The notes under the pieces: model-generated
Told to the model about the DNA's origin: nothing
The model's database searches: none
The model's input: the letters and a program-made list of their open reading frames with translations, nothing else
Assembly: GCA_020744225.1 (NCBI GenBank)
Contig: JAGMWG010000008.1
Coordinates: 1,302,001-1,366,000, forward strand
Direction: 5' to 3'
DNA length: 64,000 bases
Source of the DNA: Paraphoma chrysanthemicola
Taxonomy: Eukaryota > Ascomycota > Dothideomycetes > Pleosporales > Phaeosphaeriaceae
Shown here: in pieces, positions 11,329-22,953 of the stretch
Layout: each line of letters opens with the position of its first letter
How positions within the stretch are numbered: the stretch's first letter is position 1
Program-made: the position numbers and the translations under genes

Positions 11329-12117
11329 ATGCTGGCTTCATATTCTTCTTTCCCTGCAACAGACTCGCAAATGTGCAGAATCGGGAACATTAGTCCACTT
11401 CGATCAAGACAGAGAATCGAACACGAACGACACGGCTCAGAGCAAATCCTACGCCCACGACCGATTAGCATTGTTGCACAACCGCCGACCATGCAGCACA
11501 CCAAGCGCTCGTCCATCTACGTTTCCGACGCATCTATCCTCCTGCAACACAAGAACCCTATCTTATCGCCTGTATCGCCGGATGACGCACAATCAGCGAC
11601 TGGCAGCGATGCCCCTGGCTTCATTGATCACTACGCGAGTCTGGAGCTGCAGTCAAACGCCTCGATAGACGAAATTAGAGCCGCTTTCCGTCGACTCAGG
11701 GGTTTATACTTTACCACAGATGCAGTCAAGTACCGTGCTGCGCAAGCAGCGTTCGACGTGCTAGCCAACCCTGCTGCGAGGCAAGACTACGACTTGATCT
11801 ACCGCTCCCGCCCTGCACCCAGTGCTGCGACCTGGGATGAGATCTTGGAGACAAAGCACGGGCGTAAGGATAGCGCACACAGCGAGAACCGGCCCATACC
11901 TGTCGTAGAAGAGGAAGAGGAAGAAGTGCGCAGTGAAGATCCCAACTGGGCGTTGAAGCGCCACCGGAGGCTTTACGAGCCGGTGATCGGGACAGAACTG
12001 TACCAGTCCTACATACCCATACTCGACGCATATACCGGGCGGGAACGACATCCAGTGTGGAAGTGCAGACGGCCAGTCTATGTCGGCGAGGCAGCCGTAA
12101 ACGCGAGGCCTAATTAA
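11329..12117 (+). CDS. J-like domain protein lacking the HPD motif
   Basis: Frame of 262 codons. Residues about 102-150 (DHYASLELQSNASIDEIRAAFRRLRGLYF...AAQAAFDVLANPAARQDYD) have the helix I-IV pattern of a DnaJ domain. The loop that should carry His-Pro-Asp reads LYFTTD instead, so stimulation of Hsp70 ATPase is unlikely. The rest is a Ser/Arg-rich N-terminus and an acidic stretch (VVEEEEEEVR, about 190) before a C-terminal WALKRHRRLYEPVIG segment. No signal peptide or membrane segment. The ATG at 11491 (MQHTKRSSIY) is an alternative start. Proteins of this kind are common and uncharacterised in Dothideomycetes. The role is unknown. Confidence 0.7.
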   Translation: MLASYSSFPATDSQMCRIGNISPLRSRQRIEHERHGSEQILRPRPISIVAQPPTMQHTKRSSIYVSDASILLQHKNPILSPVSPDDAQSATGSDAPGFIDHYASLELQSNASIDEIRAAFRRLRGLYFTTDAVKYRAAQAAFDVLANPAARQDYDLIYRSRPAPSAATWDEILETKHGRKDSAHSENRPIPVVEEEEEEVRSEDPNWALKRHRRLYEPVIGTELYQSYIPILDAYTGRERHPVWKCRRPVYVGEAAVNARPN

Positions 12118-12490
12118 CGGTTAGGGATACCCAGGATCACTCATTAATGTCTTCAATGATGCTATATACGGCAGATTTCTTTGTGTTTACAGCGAGCGTG
12201 GACTTTTGATTTGTTTAGCGATCATACCATATGTAGCACTACACTCCTACCAGAATGCAATCACGCAAGAAGAGTATCGCCAATGAGCAAATTTACGGAA
12301 AGTATATTTCCCCACTAGATCGTACTCCAATGATAGAACGGAGCGCTGGCTCCGATACATAACATGACCTGACATTGTGAACTAAATCATAAAGATCGTG
12401 AAACCCCCCTTTATTCCTTCTCCACTCCAATCTCCAAGCTGACACCACCAATCCATCCATCCGTCCTACACATCCTGATACAAGCATAAC
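12118..12490. other. Convergent 3' flanks
   Basis: 373 bp between the 3' ends of the J-like gene and the FAS1 gene. Expected to be 3' UTR of both. No gene seen. Confidence 0.6.
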
Positions 12491-13974
12491 TCACAACTCA
12501 ATGTTCTCATCCACAAACGGCTGCAGCCTCTCCTTGAGCTCCTCAACGCTCATCTCCTCGCCCTTCCAGAACGCCTGCTCACCACTCGCAGCATTCTTCG
12601 GCGGGATCAGGACATCTGACACTACCTGGATGACACCATCGCTCGCAACACCGTCGTGAATAGTCACCCGCGAGAAGCCGTTGATGCGAATAGTAACAAA
12701 TGGTCCGTACCGAGCGACATCAACAGCAAGGTACTTGCCGTGCAACGCAGTGGGCAGATCGTAGTGGTAGTATGGTGGACGCGCAGTAACATCCTCGCTG
12801 TCGTCATTCGTCGCGTCGTAAAACGCATCAGAGTAAAGTGTCTGGTTGACAACAATGTGGTACTCGAGAAGAGCCTTGAGATACTTCTCGCCATACTTGC
12901 TGAACAAGAACGCATTGATCCTAGGACCAAGCTTCTGGAACGCAAAGTTGGATGGCGCGAAGAACGTCCCGCCTTCGTGTGGGTACTCGGTGCTATTGAT
13001 CTTCTCAAACAGCCCGGTCTTGCCGAGGCCGAGCTCAAGAGTGCTGAATTCGCCGGGGAGAAGGTCGATGATTTGTGCGACGTTTGGCGGTGGTACAAGA
13101 ATGGAGTCGATGCCGTGGATTACGCCGTTGGTGGCGAAGATGTTGACGGCAACGAGTTTGGCGTAGAAGTTGATGGCGGGGCCCTTGAGCGTGACTCGGA
13201 CGGTGAGGCGCTGCTTGTGTCCGAGAAGCTTCTTTGGCTCGTAGAGTGTTGGGATGGTGTAGCTGTGGAGGACACGTCCCGCAGGGTAGAAGTCATCGGA
13301 GACATGGTACAGCAAGATGCTCTTCAGGACTTCCTTTGAGGGCTTCCTGCCGTGCTCAGGGATCTTCTCGAATGCTTCATCTGTAGGGGCGAAGACGGTG
13401 TAATTGGCCTTGGTCCCGTTCAAGATCTCGACAAGATCGTCGTACTCATTGATCAGCTTTGCAAGCTTGGTGGTGTACTTGCTTTCACTGATGAGCTGTC
13501 GACTCAATTAGAACATGTGACATGTTGGAGCACGGGATATATAACTACCTCATAAACAGTCCGATTTGGCTTATCATCATGTGGAGGATGGTGTGGCTTG
13601 CCATGATGAGGTGGCCCATGATGAGGCGGTCCATGCTTTGGTGGCCCATGGTGTGGTGGGCCATCATGCGGAGGTGGATGGTGAGGATGGTCGTGATCTT
13701 CCTCGAAGTCAACAACACTATCATCGAACGATGATCCTTGTAGCCAAGCATCAACATCGCATCCAGCGTCGTGGACCTTGCTGTAGATCGTCTTTGCTTC
13801 ATCTTTCACTCTGTCATATGCCTCGTTGGCTTTGCCAAAGGCATCATCCAGGACGCTTTGAGCATTGTCGATTATTGACTTTCCGGACTTCTCGATGTTC
13901 TGGAAGACCTCTGTGTCGGTGATGACCAAGGCGGATGCCAGCGGCAGTAGTGGTACAATGCGTGAGAAGCGCAT
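12491..13974 (-). CDS. Secreted protein with two fasciclin (FAS1) domains and a His/Pro-rich linker
   Basis: Exon 1 13974-13549 and exon 2 13495-12491, with a 53-nt intron (GTAGTT ... CGACAG, phase 0), give 476 residues. A signal peptide MRFSRIVPLLPLASALVI is clear. A region rich in His, Pro and Gly (about residues 92-135, repeated PPHHGPP-type units) may bind metal or act as a flexible spacer. FAS1 domain 1 starts about residue 142 (LISESKYTTKLAKLINEYDDLVEILNGTKANYTVFAPTDEAFEKI) with the conserved ILLYHV H-box at about 200. FAS1 domain 2 begins about residue 280 (LELGLGKTGLFEKINS...GTFFAPSNFAFQKL) and also has a YHIVV box. FAS1 proteins act in cell-surface adhesion. No GPI signal is obvious at the C-terminus. 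Confidence 0.88.
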
Positions 13975-15062
13975 GGTGTAAAGTAGCTAAAGGCAACCTA
14001 AACAGAACGTAAAGCAGTTGCGGGGGATAAAGCTTATGAGCACTCCCTAGCGACTGGATGGTGAGACGAGTCGATTACAACACGATTGGGTGGCGATGAT
14101 GTTGGCGCTGGTGCCTTGATCACGTCACTTTTGAACATGCGGACAACACAACGGACGAAGGACCTGAGAATGATCTGAAGGATAGTTGCACTCGCCAGTA
14201 TACAACCTTTAAATCCTGAAAGAACTGAACAATTAAGCTTCAAAGATAAAGCAAGACAGCTGGAATTGAGCTGTGAAATCCATCTGGATATACCGAGGCC
14301 GCGTACAGGCTGCGACAAGGACGCGCGGTGTCATGTTCTTGGCAAATTCACGATTCGCGGGGAGTGATGACGCAAGCCTGTACGGAAGATACTCTGGACC
14401 CGAGCAGCGAACACATGGGCATGGACGAGCGTGAGAGGGAAAGACTTATAGTATGTGCCAGCCTTTCACTCTGAGGAGTTGTTCGAGTACTAACTGGGTT
14501 TGTAGCGAGTAGTAGCAATTCTGGTCGACATGAATCTGGTAGGTGGCTCGATCACGTGGGTTGCTGACACATCCATGCTTCCCCACATTCAACCACTGGC
14601 TTACTGCGCGTGCCTGTCGTCATTGCTCATCCCACAAAGTTTTAAAGCGCAGGTATTTTCTTACGTGAATCGTCATTTTGCGCCGTGTGTCCCGTTTCAG
14701 TACAAGGTGGGGAACAACACGACCACTTATTGTACCTCGCAGCTGCATCCGCGGCATTTTTGCAGGGACTTTGCATACGTTCCTGACATGTCGGTCATCT
14801 GTTGGCTAACAATGAACGCCCACGACCCGGCAGACAAGCTTTTTCCAAGCATTTGTCAAGCTTTCGTAGCAAGCAATCCACACGGTTCCTGGGTCGATAC
14901 GTGGAATGCACGGAAAGGCACGTCATGATCTAATAATCGCGCAGCACATAGTTAAGACGGCGCCTCATCAATGCACAAGATTACATCTGTCCAACTCCCG
15001 ACTTTCTTACGCAAATTCCCAGTAACTAACATCATTACTCTATTGCACTTTACTACGACAAA
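13975..15062. other. Intergenic; promoters of the FAS1 and glutamate decarboxylase genes
   Basis: About 1.1 kb between divergent starts. A 132-codon plus-strand ORF at 14530-14928 has no recognisable domain, and I do not treat it as a gene. The pyrimidine-rich stretch just before 15063 is the probable 5' UTR of the decarboxylase gene. Confidence 0.5.
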
Positions 15063-16754
15063 ATGGCAGGACTTGCAAGACATGTTGACCCTGATGAGCT
15101 AGTCAAGACTCTTCACGATCACCCCATGCACAAGGCTGGACGTCGCAACCAAACCGTCTCACACATTACACCTTATTCGAGTCGTTACTCTGCCAGCACA
15201 GAATTGTCCAAGTTTAGGATACCTCAAGATGGCGCTCCAGCTGATGTGGTGCACCAATTGTTAAAGGACGAGCTTGATCTGGATGGACGACCAAGCTTGA
15301 ACTTGGCCTCCTTTGTGGGCACATACATGGAGAAGGAAGCAGAGCAGCTCATGATTGAGAACCTATCAAAGAACATGTCGGATGCCGACGAGTATCCCGC
15401 AATGATGGATATGCACGCTCGTTGCGTCTCCATTATTGCAAACATGTGGGGCGCACAAAAGGGCGAAAAGGCCATTGGCTCGGCCACTACTGGATCCAGC
15501 GAGGCCATCCATCTCGGTGGGTTGGCTATGAAGAGGAGATGGCAGGAGAAGCGCATGGCCGATAACAAGGACACTTCCAAGCCCAACATTATCATGGGAG
15601 CCAATGCGCAAGTCGCGCTTGAGAAGTTTGCGCGTTATTTCGAGGTGGAGTCCCGGATTCTTCCAGTGTCTGAAGATTCATCCTATCGGCTCGATCCGAA
15701 ACTCGTTAAAGAAAATATTGACGAGAACACCATCGGAGTTTTTGTCATTCTCGGCTCCACCTACACAGGTCATTACGAACCGGTAGAGGAGATTTCTAAC
15801 ATCCTCGACGCTTTCGAAAAAGAGACTGGACATTCAATCCCAATACATGTCGATGCAGCGTCAGGAGGGTTCATTGCGCCATTTACCCACGCGAAGGGTG
15901 GTAAGAAGTGGCACTTTGAGCTTCCCCGAGTGAAATCGATCAATGTCAGCGGACACAAGTTTGGTCTTGTATACGCGGGTGTTGGCTGGATCATCTGGAG
16001 AGACGAAAGCTATCTGCCAAAGCATCTTATCTTTGAGCTTCATTACCTGGGTGGGACTGAAGAGTCGTACACGCTCAATTTCTCGCGACCGGGAGCTCAG
16101 ATTATTGCGCAATACTACAATCTCATTCATCTCGGTTTCAGTGGTTATCGCAGTATTATGGAGAACACGCTGGCCAACGCGCGGTTGTTGAGCCGAGCTC
16201 TAGAGCACACTGGATGGTACAGATGTGTCAGCGACATTCACCGCAAGAAGGGAGACACCAAGTTTGTGCAGGGTAAGGCGCAGTACGACGCAGGTGAAAC
16301 TAGTGCGGACTACAATGCAGGTTTACCTGTTGTGGCCTTCAGTCTCACGGACGAGTTCAAGAAGAGTTACCCGCATGTGAAGCAAGAGTCTGTTTCAAAC
16401 CTACTTCGCGCGAAGCAGTATATAATCCCAAGTAAGTCGCGCCAGCATGTTAGATAACGTCGTGGCGCGCTATGGCTAACACCTGCAGACTACCCGTTGC
16501 CGCCTAACACGGACAAGACCGAGATCCTGCGGGTGGTGGTACGCGAGAGCTTGTCCTTGGACATGATTGACCGCCTGATTACCGATATCTGCAGCGTTAC
16601 GGAACAGCTAATGAATACGGATGCAGTCGACCTTGCGGCTTTTCAGCCTTCGGTTAGCACGGAGAAAGAGCATGCAAACAAGGGCTTGCAGACAAAGCAC
16701 AAGCACAAGGCTCAGCGGCCCATGAACGACGGTGTGCACCGCACTGTCTGCTAA
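15063..16754 (+). CDS. GAD1: Glutamate decarboxylase (PLP-dependent)
   Basis: Exons 15063-16431 and 16489-16754, with a 57-nt intron (GTAAGT ... CTAACACCTGCAG), give 544 residues. It converts L-glutamate to GABA and CO2, feeding the GABA shunt and acid/oxidative stress responses. Group II decarboxylase features are present: the substrate/PLP segment GSATTGSSEAIHLGG (about 140-155), HVDAASGGFIAPF (about 262-275), and the PLP lysine in INVSGHKFGLVYAGVGW (Lys299). The splice restores IIPNYPLPPNTDKTEILRVVVRE. The C-terminal tail is short and His/Lys-rich (KHKHKAQRP). A calmodulin-binding tryptophan helix as in plants is not evident. The first ATG is in good context (CGACAAAATGG). Confidence 0.95.
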
Positions 16755-17700
16755 AGTAGACCACAATATACATAGGGTGTAGCAGGTGTGAGTAATGTGC
16801 AGTCGGATGATTGCTTCCGGCCTGAGTCAAACGATCTGATCTTCCCAACAATACTCACTCGTGAATCATCCCCGGACCATGCTCGTGTTATCCTAGTTTC
16901 ACCGTACCTGTTGATCGACATCGCTAGGTCAGCCAAGTGATGATCGCTCCAATCATACGATCGCGCTGGGCGAGTCCGCAGAATCGATGAAGACCAAGAA
17001 ATCCGATGCCACAATGCAGACATGAGCCCATCAGAAAGCCTTTGTGCGCTGGCGCGTTGCTTCTGGCCACCCAGCGTGGACTTCGGCTACGTCTACCGCT
17101 ATGTGGTTGTTTAGCGAGAGACATAGCATTTTGGTACGTATCTCACGTGGTGCACCGATTCCCATGCCCAGTCGTTCACGATCCAATCGCCAAGCGATCT
17201 AGATCAATCTGCACGCCTTACTGCGATAGGCATGGCACATCGGTATATCACCTCGCGATCTCTCTGCCCTCAATGACAGCTTGACCATCGCCGCGTCAAA
17301 CTCCAGCCATTTCTCGGCCCGTCCCAAACTCGTTCGCTCCTGCGTCCCTGCAGAGGATCGGTGGCCAATGGCAGCTCGCCGACCTTGCGAGGTACACGTC
17401 ATATCCTGGTCCACGATGCTGCAAGAGCCATCACCAACCTGGAATCGGATCTCCTCAAGCCCCAAGCATCTGCAGCTGTCCGAGTGGAGGAGCCTGATAT
17501 AGCTGACAGATGACATGTTTGACTTAGGGGCTCATTTAGTGCCCGGCGGCCTCGTGCCCTAGAATTTTCGGCGAGACATAGCTCCAGTGTCGCCTTCGAT
17601 CATGACGTCTCACAGGCTGCGAGCTTCTCTTTTGCCTGTGTCGCCGCAATGCTCTTGCGATCTCTAGTTTGGCGATCTATATGATCGCCTTACCCTTTTA
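16755..17700. other. Intergenic between GAD and CRY-DASH
   Basis: 946 bp, both neighbours on the plus strand. ORFs here (for example 17516-17199 minus) show no domain. GCGATC/CGATCG-type text recurs (about 16950-17200 and 17655-17690), but I make no regulatory claim. Confidence 0.5.
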
Positions 17701-19877
17701 ATGTTGCGCCGCAGTAGTTCTTGGCCTCTGTGCAATACTTGCAATCTCTCCCTTTGTTCCTGTTGTTCGATTCGCGGGTACGCGTCAAGCGAGACACACT
17801 CGAACATGTCCACCGGTCCACGCATTATTCTCTACATCCTCCGTCGCGACGTCCGACTGTCCGATAATCCAGCTTTTCACTGTGCCGCGCAACATTTGAA
17901 GCGATCGAAAAATAAGAGGTCATCGCCGTCAAGCGACGGGCGAAATCGCGATGATTCGCTAACCTCCGAGCACGGCGGCGCGCCGTTCACACATCTCTTG
18001 CCTGTCTACGTCTTTCCCGCAAACCAAATCGAGTCCTCAGGTTTTCTTGCTTCGCCAACAGATCGGAGCCCGTATCCCGAAGCACGCAGCCAAGTAGCCA
18101 AAGTATGGCGAACTGGACCACATCGCGTAAAATTTATCGGCGAGGGCGTATGGGATCTGAAGCAAAGGCTAGAGGGTTTGCAATGCGGGTCGGGGCTGGA
18201 AATGCGCGTGGGCTCTATTGCGGATGTCGCGAGAGAATTTTTGGAGTTCTATGCGGAGACGGGGTGCAAGGGTGGCGGCCAACCACAAATCTCTGGAATA
18301 TGGTTGACAGATGACGACGGCACTGAAGAAAAGGACGACGAGCGCACCTTGAAAAACTTGGCCGCGAAACACGACGTCGCCTTCAAGGTATGGGAGGACG
18401 AGAAATTTTACATTGATGAGTGCGTTTTTCCTGCATTCATGTGGTCCTTTGGGCATTGATAAATTGTTTACTGACTCGAAACAGTCGCGATTTACCGTAT
18501 GAAAGTATTTCCGATCTTCCCAATGTTTACACAACATATCGCAAGCCGCTCGAACCACTCCGGGACCGTCCACGAAACACACTACCCACGCCGACTCAAC
18601 TCCCACCACTTCCGCCGGACATTCCGCCTCAACGGGCGCCATTCAAGATCCCAACCAGCGAAGAGGGGCTTTTGAAAGCACTCCTGGCTCCATTGCAGGA
18701 AGATCCGACATACTGCCTCAAAACACCTCCATCATGGCCGAAAGATGTCCAGTCGGCGCATCCTTTCAAGGGTGGAGAGACAAATGGTCAAGATAGAATC
18801 AAACACCTCGTCTCGACTGGCGCGATGAGCACTTACAAAGCTACCAGAAACGGTATGCTGGGGCTCGACTTTAGCACCAAACTCTCTGCATTCCTGGCTC
18901 AAGGTCACATTACGGCACGACAAGTTCATTGGGCAATGGTCGACTTTGAAGATGGTATCGGGGTAGGAAAAGGAGCGGAGGGGTACGGCAAGGGCGAAAA
19001 TGAAGGCACCGCAGCAGTCCGGTTCGAGCTGTTATGGCGTGACTACATGCGCCTCTGCATGCGAAAGTTCGGACACAAGATGTTCGCTCTATACGGTATA
19101 CAGCCCCACGCAAAAGGCCGTGGGGACCAGCAGCCCAAACCGAAGAAGAGGTGGCGTACGTTGAACAAATCTGGTGGAGCAGGCGACGACCCGAAAATGA
19201 CGCTCGAGGCATTCACCCGCTTCCGATCCGGCCGGACCGGCGTCGGCCTGATTGATGCATCGAATCGGGAAATCTTCCTCACTGGCTACACCTCGAATCG
19301 GGCACGGCAAAACGTTGCCTCATTCCTCACATCGCATCTAGATATCGACTGGCGCATCGGTGCAGAATGGTACGAGTTCCTCCTCACAGACTACGATGTC
19401 GCCAGCAATTGGGGAAACTGGCAGTATGTCGCGGGTGTGGGTAATGATCCGCGACAAGGTCGTGTGTTCAACCCCGTCAAGCAAGCGCTTGACTACGACG
19501 CCAAGGGCGAATACATCAAGGCGTGGGTGCCGGAGTTACGAGACGTCAAATTGACGCGCAACATCGGCCCCGGAAGAGAAGAAATCGATCAACAGCGACT
19601 CATGGCCTTGTACCAGGCATGGAAACTTAGCGATTGGGAGAAGAGCAGTCTGGGCTTGAAAGGCGTCGAGTGGGTAGAGCAGCCGCTCACTCGGATACAA
19701 TTCTCGGTTGGCCGGAAAGGGCCGCCTGATGGAAGGTCGAAGCGCGGCGGAGGAGGTGGCGGACATTGGCGAGGCAGTGCGCGTGGCAGAGGCAGTCGAG
19801 ATTTTAGAAGAATTGAGAATGAGGACAAGCCGGCGCGGCAGGAGGATGGGCCGGTTATTGTGACCTCGGGTGGTTAG
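17701..19877 (+). CDS. cry-DASH: Cryptochrome DASH (blue-light flavoprotein / single-strand DNA photolyase)
   Basis: Exons 17701-18419 and 18485-19877, with a 65-nt intron (donor GTGCGT, acceptor AAACAG), give 703 residues and the conserved join FYIDDRDLPYESISDLPNVYTTYRK. The N-terminal alpha/beta antenna-binding domain covers residues about 36-255, starting RIILYILRRDVRLSDNPAF. The FAD-binding helical domain includes TGYTSNRARQNVASFLTSHLDIDWRIGAEWYEFLLTDYD (about 506-545) and the DASH-typical VFNPVKQALDYDAKGEYIKAWVPEL. The C-terminus has an Arg/Gly-rich tail (KRGGGGGGHWRGSARGRGSRDFRR), common in fungal members and suited to nucleic-acid binding. The first 35 residues (Arg/Ser/Cys-rich, no acids early) resemble a mitochondrial presequence. 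The next ATG (17806, MSTGPRII) would remove it. Confidence 0.94.
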
Positions 19878-20468
19878 AAGAGGGCGTGTTGAGGATTTGT
19901 GGGGCGTCGGTGAGTGATGTCGGTGCTTGTTGCTTGAAGGGCTCGCGCAATGGGTCGACTTCGCTCGTATCGTCCTAGAGAATTCATCCTTTCATGAGAA
20001 TCCAAAGTGTTCATTGTGCTTAGTTTTTGCCTGGTCGAAAGCTGCTATTCAGAATCGTTCAGCAAACATTCCACATGAAGTCTCATCGCAACTGCGATTC
20101 CTCTTGGTTTGTACCAGCACTTTTAGACGATAACATGGCCGCTTCAAAAAGCAGTGACATTTCGGTGATCCATAGTCACCTCTCCGAAGCTGATTGGATA
20201 TCCACCACAGGCGTTGTAATCTAGAGTTATATTCCACATCACACTTTACATTCAAATAGACAAAGCACGCGGGCGAATTCATGCCAAATACTGAATACAC
20301 TATGTACACAAGACTTTAACCTATTACCTTTCCAGAGCGCCATTATATATGCAGCCAAGAATGCCAAAAGAATGTTCCCATATCTCTATCCCTCAGATCC
20401 CAAACTCCCAGCCATGCTCCCGAACCCAGACGCCAACAAATGTCTCTATGCCCGAGCCTCAAGGCCGT
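19878..20468. other. Convergent 3' flanks, nothing recognised
   Basis: 591 bp between the 3' ends of the CRY-DASH gene and the small secreted protein. Only short ORFs without domain text. Confidence 0.55.
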
Positions 20469-20960
20469 TTAACAGTTGTACGTGACCGTGAATCCCGCAT
20501 CTTTCGTATCCGCAAACGCCACTCTCCCCGCCTCAGTCTCACTCGCAATCTCAAGCTTGAATCCCAAACTACTCTTGCACGACGCACTGTTGATCACGAA
20601 CTTCGTTGGCGCAACCGGGCTGCTTTGCAATGTGACTGTTCCGAACAAGACATCTCCGTTCTCGCCGCCGGTCGCGAAGACGTTGATTTGGCTGGAGCCG
20701 GATGAGGTGATGGGGTAGCCTGCTGGGAAGTTGGCTTCGAGCTGGCAACCGTAAGCGCCGGCGGGGATGTTGTCGAAGGCTAGAGCGTTGGGGACAGGGT
20801 TGAGGCCGCCGGCATCTTGGTGGATATCGAAGTTGATGGGGAAGCCGATGCTGCGCGGGTAGGCGACGGAGCACGCGCGGCGTTCCAGAGTAGTTGGGGC
20901 GGCGGAGGTGAGGGAGAGGAGAGTGGCCAGAAGGGCAGAGGTAATGGCGAAGGAATGCAT
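20469..20960 (-). CDS. Small secreted protein, resembling But2 C-terminal-type cell-surface proteins
   Basis: 163 codons, no intron. Signal peptide MHSFAITSALLATLLSLTSA followed by a dibasic LERR site that suits Kex2-type processing. The mature part has four cysteines (the first just after LERRA, then YGC, SASC and the C-terminal TYNC), enough for two disulphides, and a beta-rich pattern (FDNIPAGAYGCQLEANFPAGYPI...GTVTL). The layout resembles fungal secreted proteins with a But2 C-terminal-like domain. That family link is from memory of the pattern and is moderate. Likely extracellular or wall-associated. Function unknown. Confidence 0.78.
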   Translation of the reverse strand: MHSFAITSALLATLLSLTSAAPTTLERRACSVAYPRSIGFPINFDIHQDAGGLNPVPNALAFDNIPAGAYGCQLEANFPAGYPITSSGSSQINVFATGGENGDVLFGTVTLQSSPVAPTKFVINSASCKSSLGFKLEIASETEAGRVAFADTKDAGFTVTYNC

Positions 20961-22953
20961 TTTGTGGATTTGGGCTTGGGTCGGTTTGTTTGGAGTTGAA
21001 GAAGAGGTGGTGAGTGTGGTGATTGGGGTCGTTGGATGTTGTACTTGGACGGTAGTTGAGCGTTGTTGTGATGATTATTTCTTCGAAAGGACTTCTTTAC
21101 TTTATACCTCCCTCTGACTTCTCCTTTCAGCAATTCCTAAAGCTATTCTCGTCTCCATCAGCATATGGCCGGAGACGAGCATGTGCGCAGTCCAGCACCA
21201 CGCCATACTACCTCTCGTGACCCAGAATAGTAATTCCCTCACAGAACGTTGCGACAGTAATGGCAAGGGCACAACCCACAGCTCCGAGTGTTGCAATGCT
21301 TACCGTGCGGAAGGCGTTCCGGGGGTGCATCGTACCAAGCTTTCGCGAATGATTCTCCCGTTCTGGTTCGCGCTGACAGCTGCGCCACTCGGGTCGTAAA
21401 GCTTACTGAGCAAGTCTCGACAAGTATTGGCGACTTTCAGGCATACGGATCGTGATCAATGCAGACTGACGTGCGGTGGCGCGTGCAGTTGGCTATTTAA
21501 TGGAAGGATGAGGCGGTGGAGGCGTCGAGCGCAGCCGCAACCGTCCGACAAGAGGGGAGCTGAACAACCGATTAGAAGTGTGGCGTGTCGCAAAAGAGTA
21601 GGCCACTGAGTTGCAAGCACGATCTTGGTGTTCACACTGTAACATCGTAATTTCGGCTGCCAGTCTGAAATGCATGGTTGCGAAAGTTCATAGGTGTCGA
21701 TGGCGCTCTCAGTGACGTAGCGACTTAGCATGCAGGTACTTTGGCACCACGTTTGTAGCCGCACATTTCGTAGAACCTGCATCCTCGTCTCTCTATCGAA
21801 ATTCTTTTATGCTCCATGTAAGTTACTTGCTTCCAGCGCGGCGTGAATATGTTCGGATATTGCTAGTGCTCTGCTCGATGGGTACTTGCAACAGCCTGGA
21901 AATCTTCAGTGCAATCTTCATGCTGGAGTCGTGAACGTGATTGAAGGGCTCCAGGAGACTCAGAACGTTTATAAGTATGCGCCGATTTAGATGATCTGGT
22001 TGGAGATGTTATAGTGTACCCTACCGTTTCTGGCGCTCCTTTCGAACCCTACGGGTGTCTCCGCCGCACGTCCTCAGTGTACTACAAGTGACGGTGGGTT
22101 TGCATCACTAGACTTTAGCGCCATTGATTCTGCTACTGCTTGAATGCGCTTTCATTTGTGGGCAGAAGATGCAGTCGTCCCACCGGCAAATCCGACATTG
22201 ACATGTACAACTCGCTTTCAAGCCAAGTCCGGAAAAGAGCACGATCACGACACTGTGACATCTTTCGAGGATTCGTCTCTCCAGATAGCACATTCAAGAT
22301 GCTATGTAACCAGAGCTGTGGAGAGCGCTTTCAGAACTGTCGGGCGGCGTTTACTTATGCCAAACGTAAAGGCGAAGGTAGTTGCCCAAAACCTGCGCGC
22401 AACAAGATCAAATGCTTAAGGAAACCGTAAATTAGCTGCGATAAGGAGTGTGATAATACTAAGGGAATGTAAAACTTTCTCAGAAGCCACTAGGATGATG
22501 TCCGACAACTATACCAGTGTTCCAAGAAATGCGACCAATACCATGCTGATCTATATACCTTAACACAGCATAAAGAGGACTATGAAGGTAATAGCGCAGC
22601 CATTCAGCCAACAACTAGGTGTATTAAAATCACCGCATCAGCTGCTACTATGCCAGCAAAGATCATTATCATCGAACGCGCCTCGAGCATGTCATCTACT
22701 GAGTGGAAGGCAGGGAGAGAAACTCGAGGGTACTTCCAATCTGGGGAAAGAAGATCTTAGAGCATTTTGCAGCGTATCTCAACACAACGCAGCCTGGAGC
22801 TGTACGCGTGAGTTCCCAGCATCAATCGACAAAGATTGTTACCTCGAGAATAAAGAGGGTTTTCGATGCGGGAAGCACGTGGCTTGGAATTTCACCAGGG
22901 TCTTGGAGAAGGATTTGATGCAGTCGAACTCGGGCTGTATCACGCCCGTGTTG
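20961..22953. other. Gene-free accessory sequence, nothing recognised
   Basis: About 2 kb from the secreted-protein promoter into the repeat-family region. Overlapping short ORFs at 22140-22430 and 22582-23106 on the plus strand lack domains. The latter partly overlies the minus-strand pseudogene and is a shadow. No tRNA or tandem repeat found. Confidence 0.5.

Noticed and set aside
12656..13339. 227-codon plus-strand ORF
   Set aside because: Antisense of the FAS1 gene, which has clear domain text, a signal peptide and an intron.
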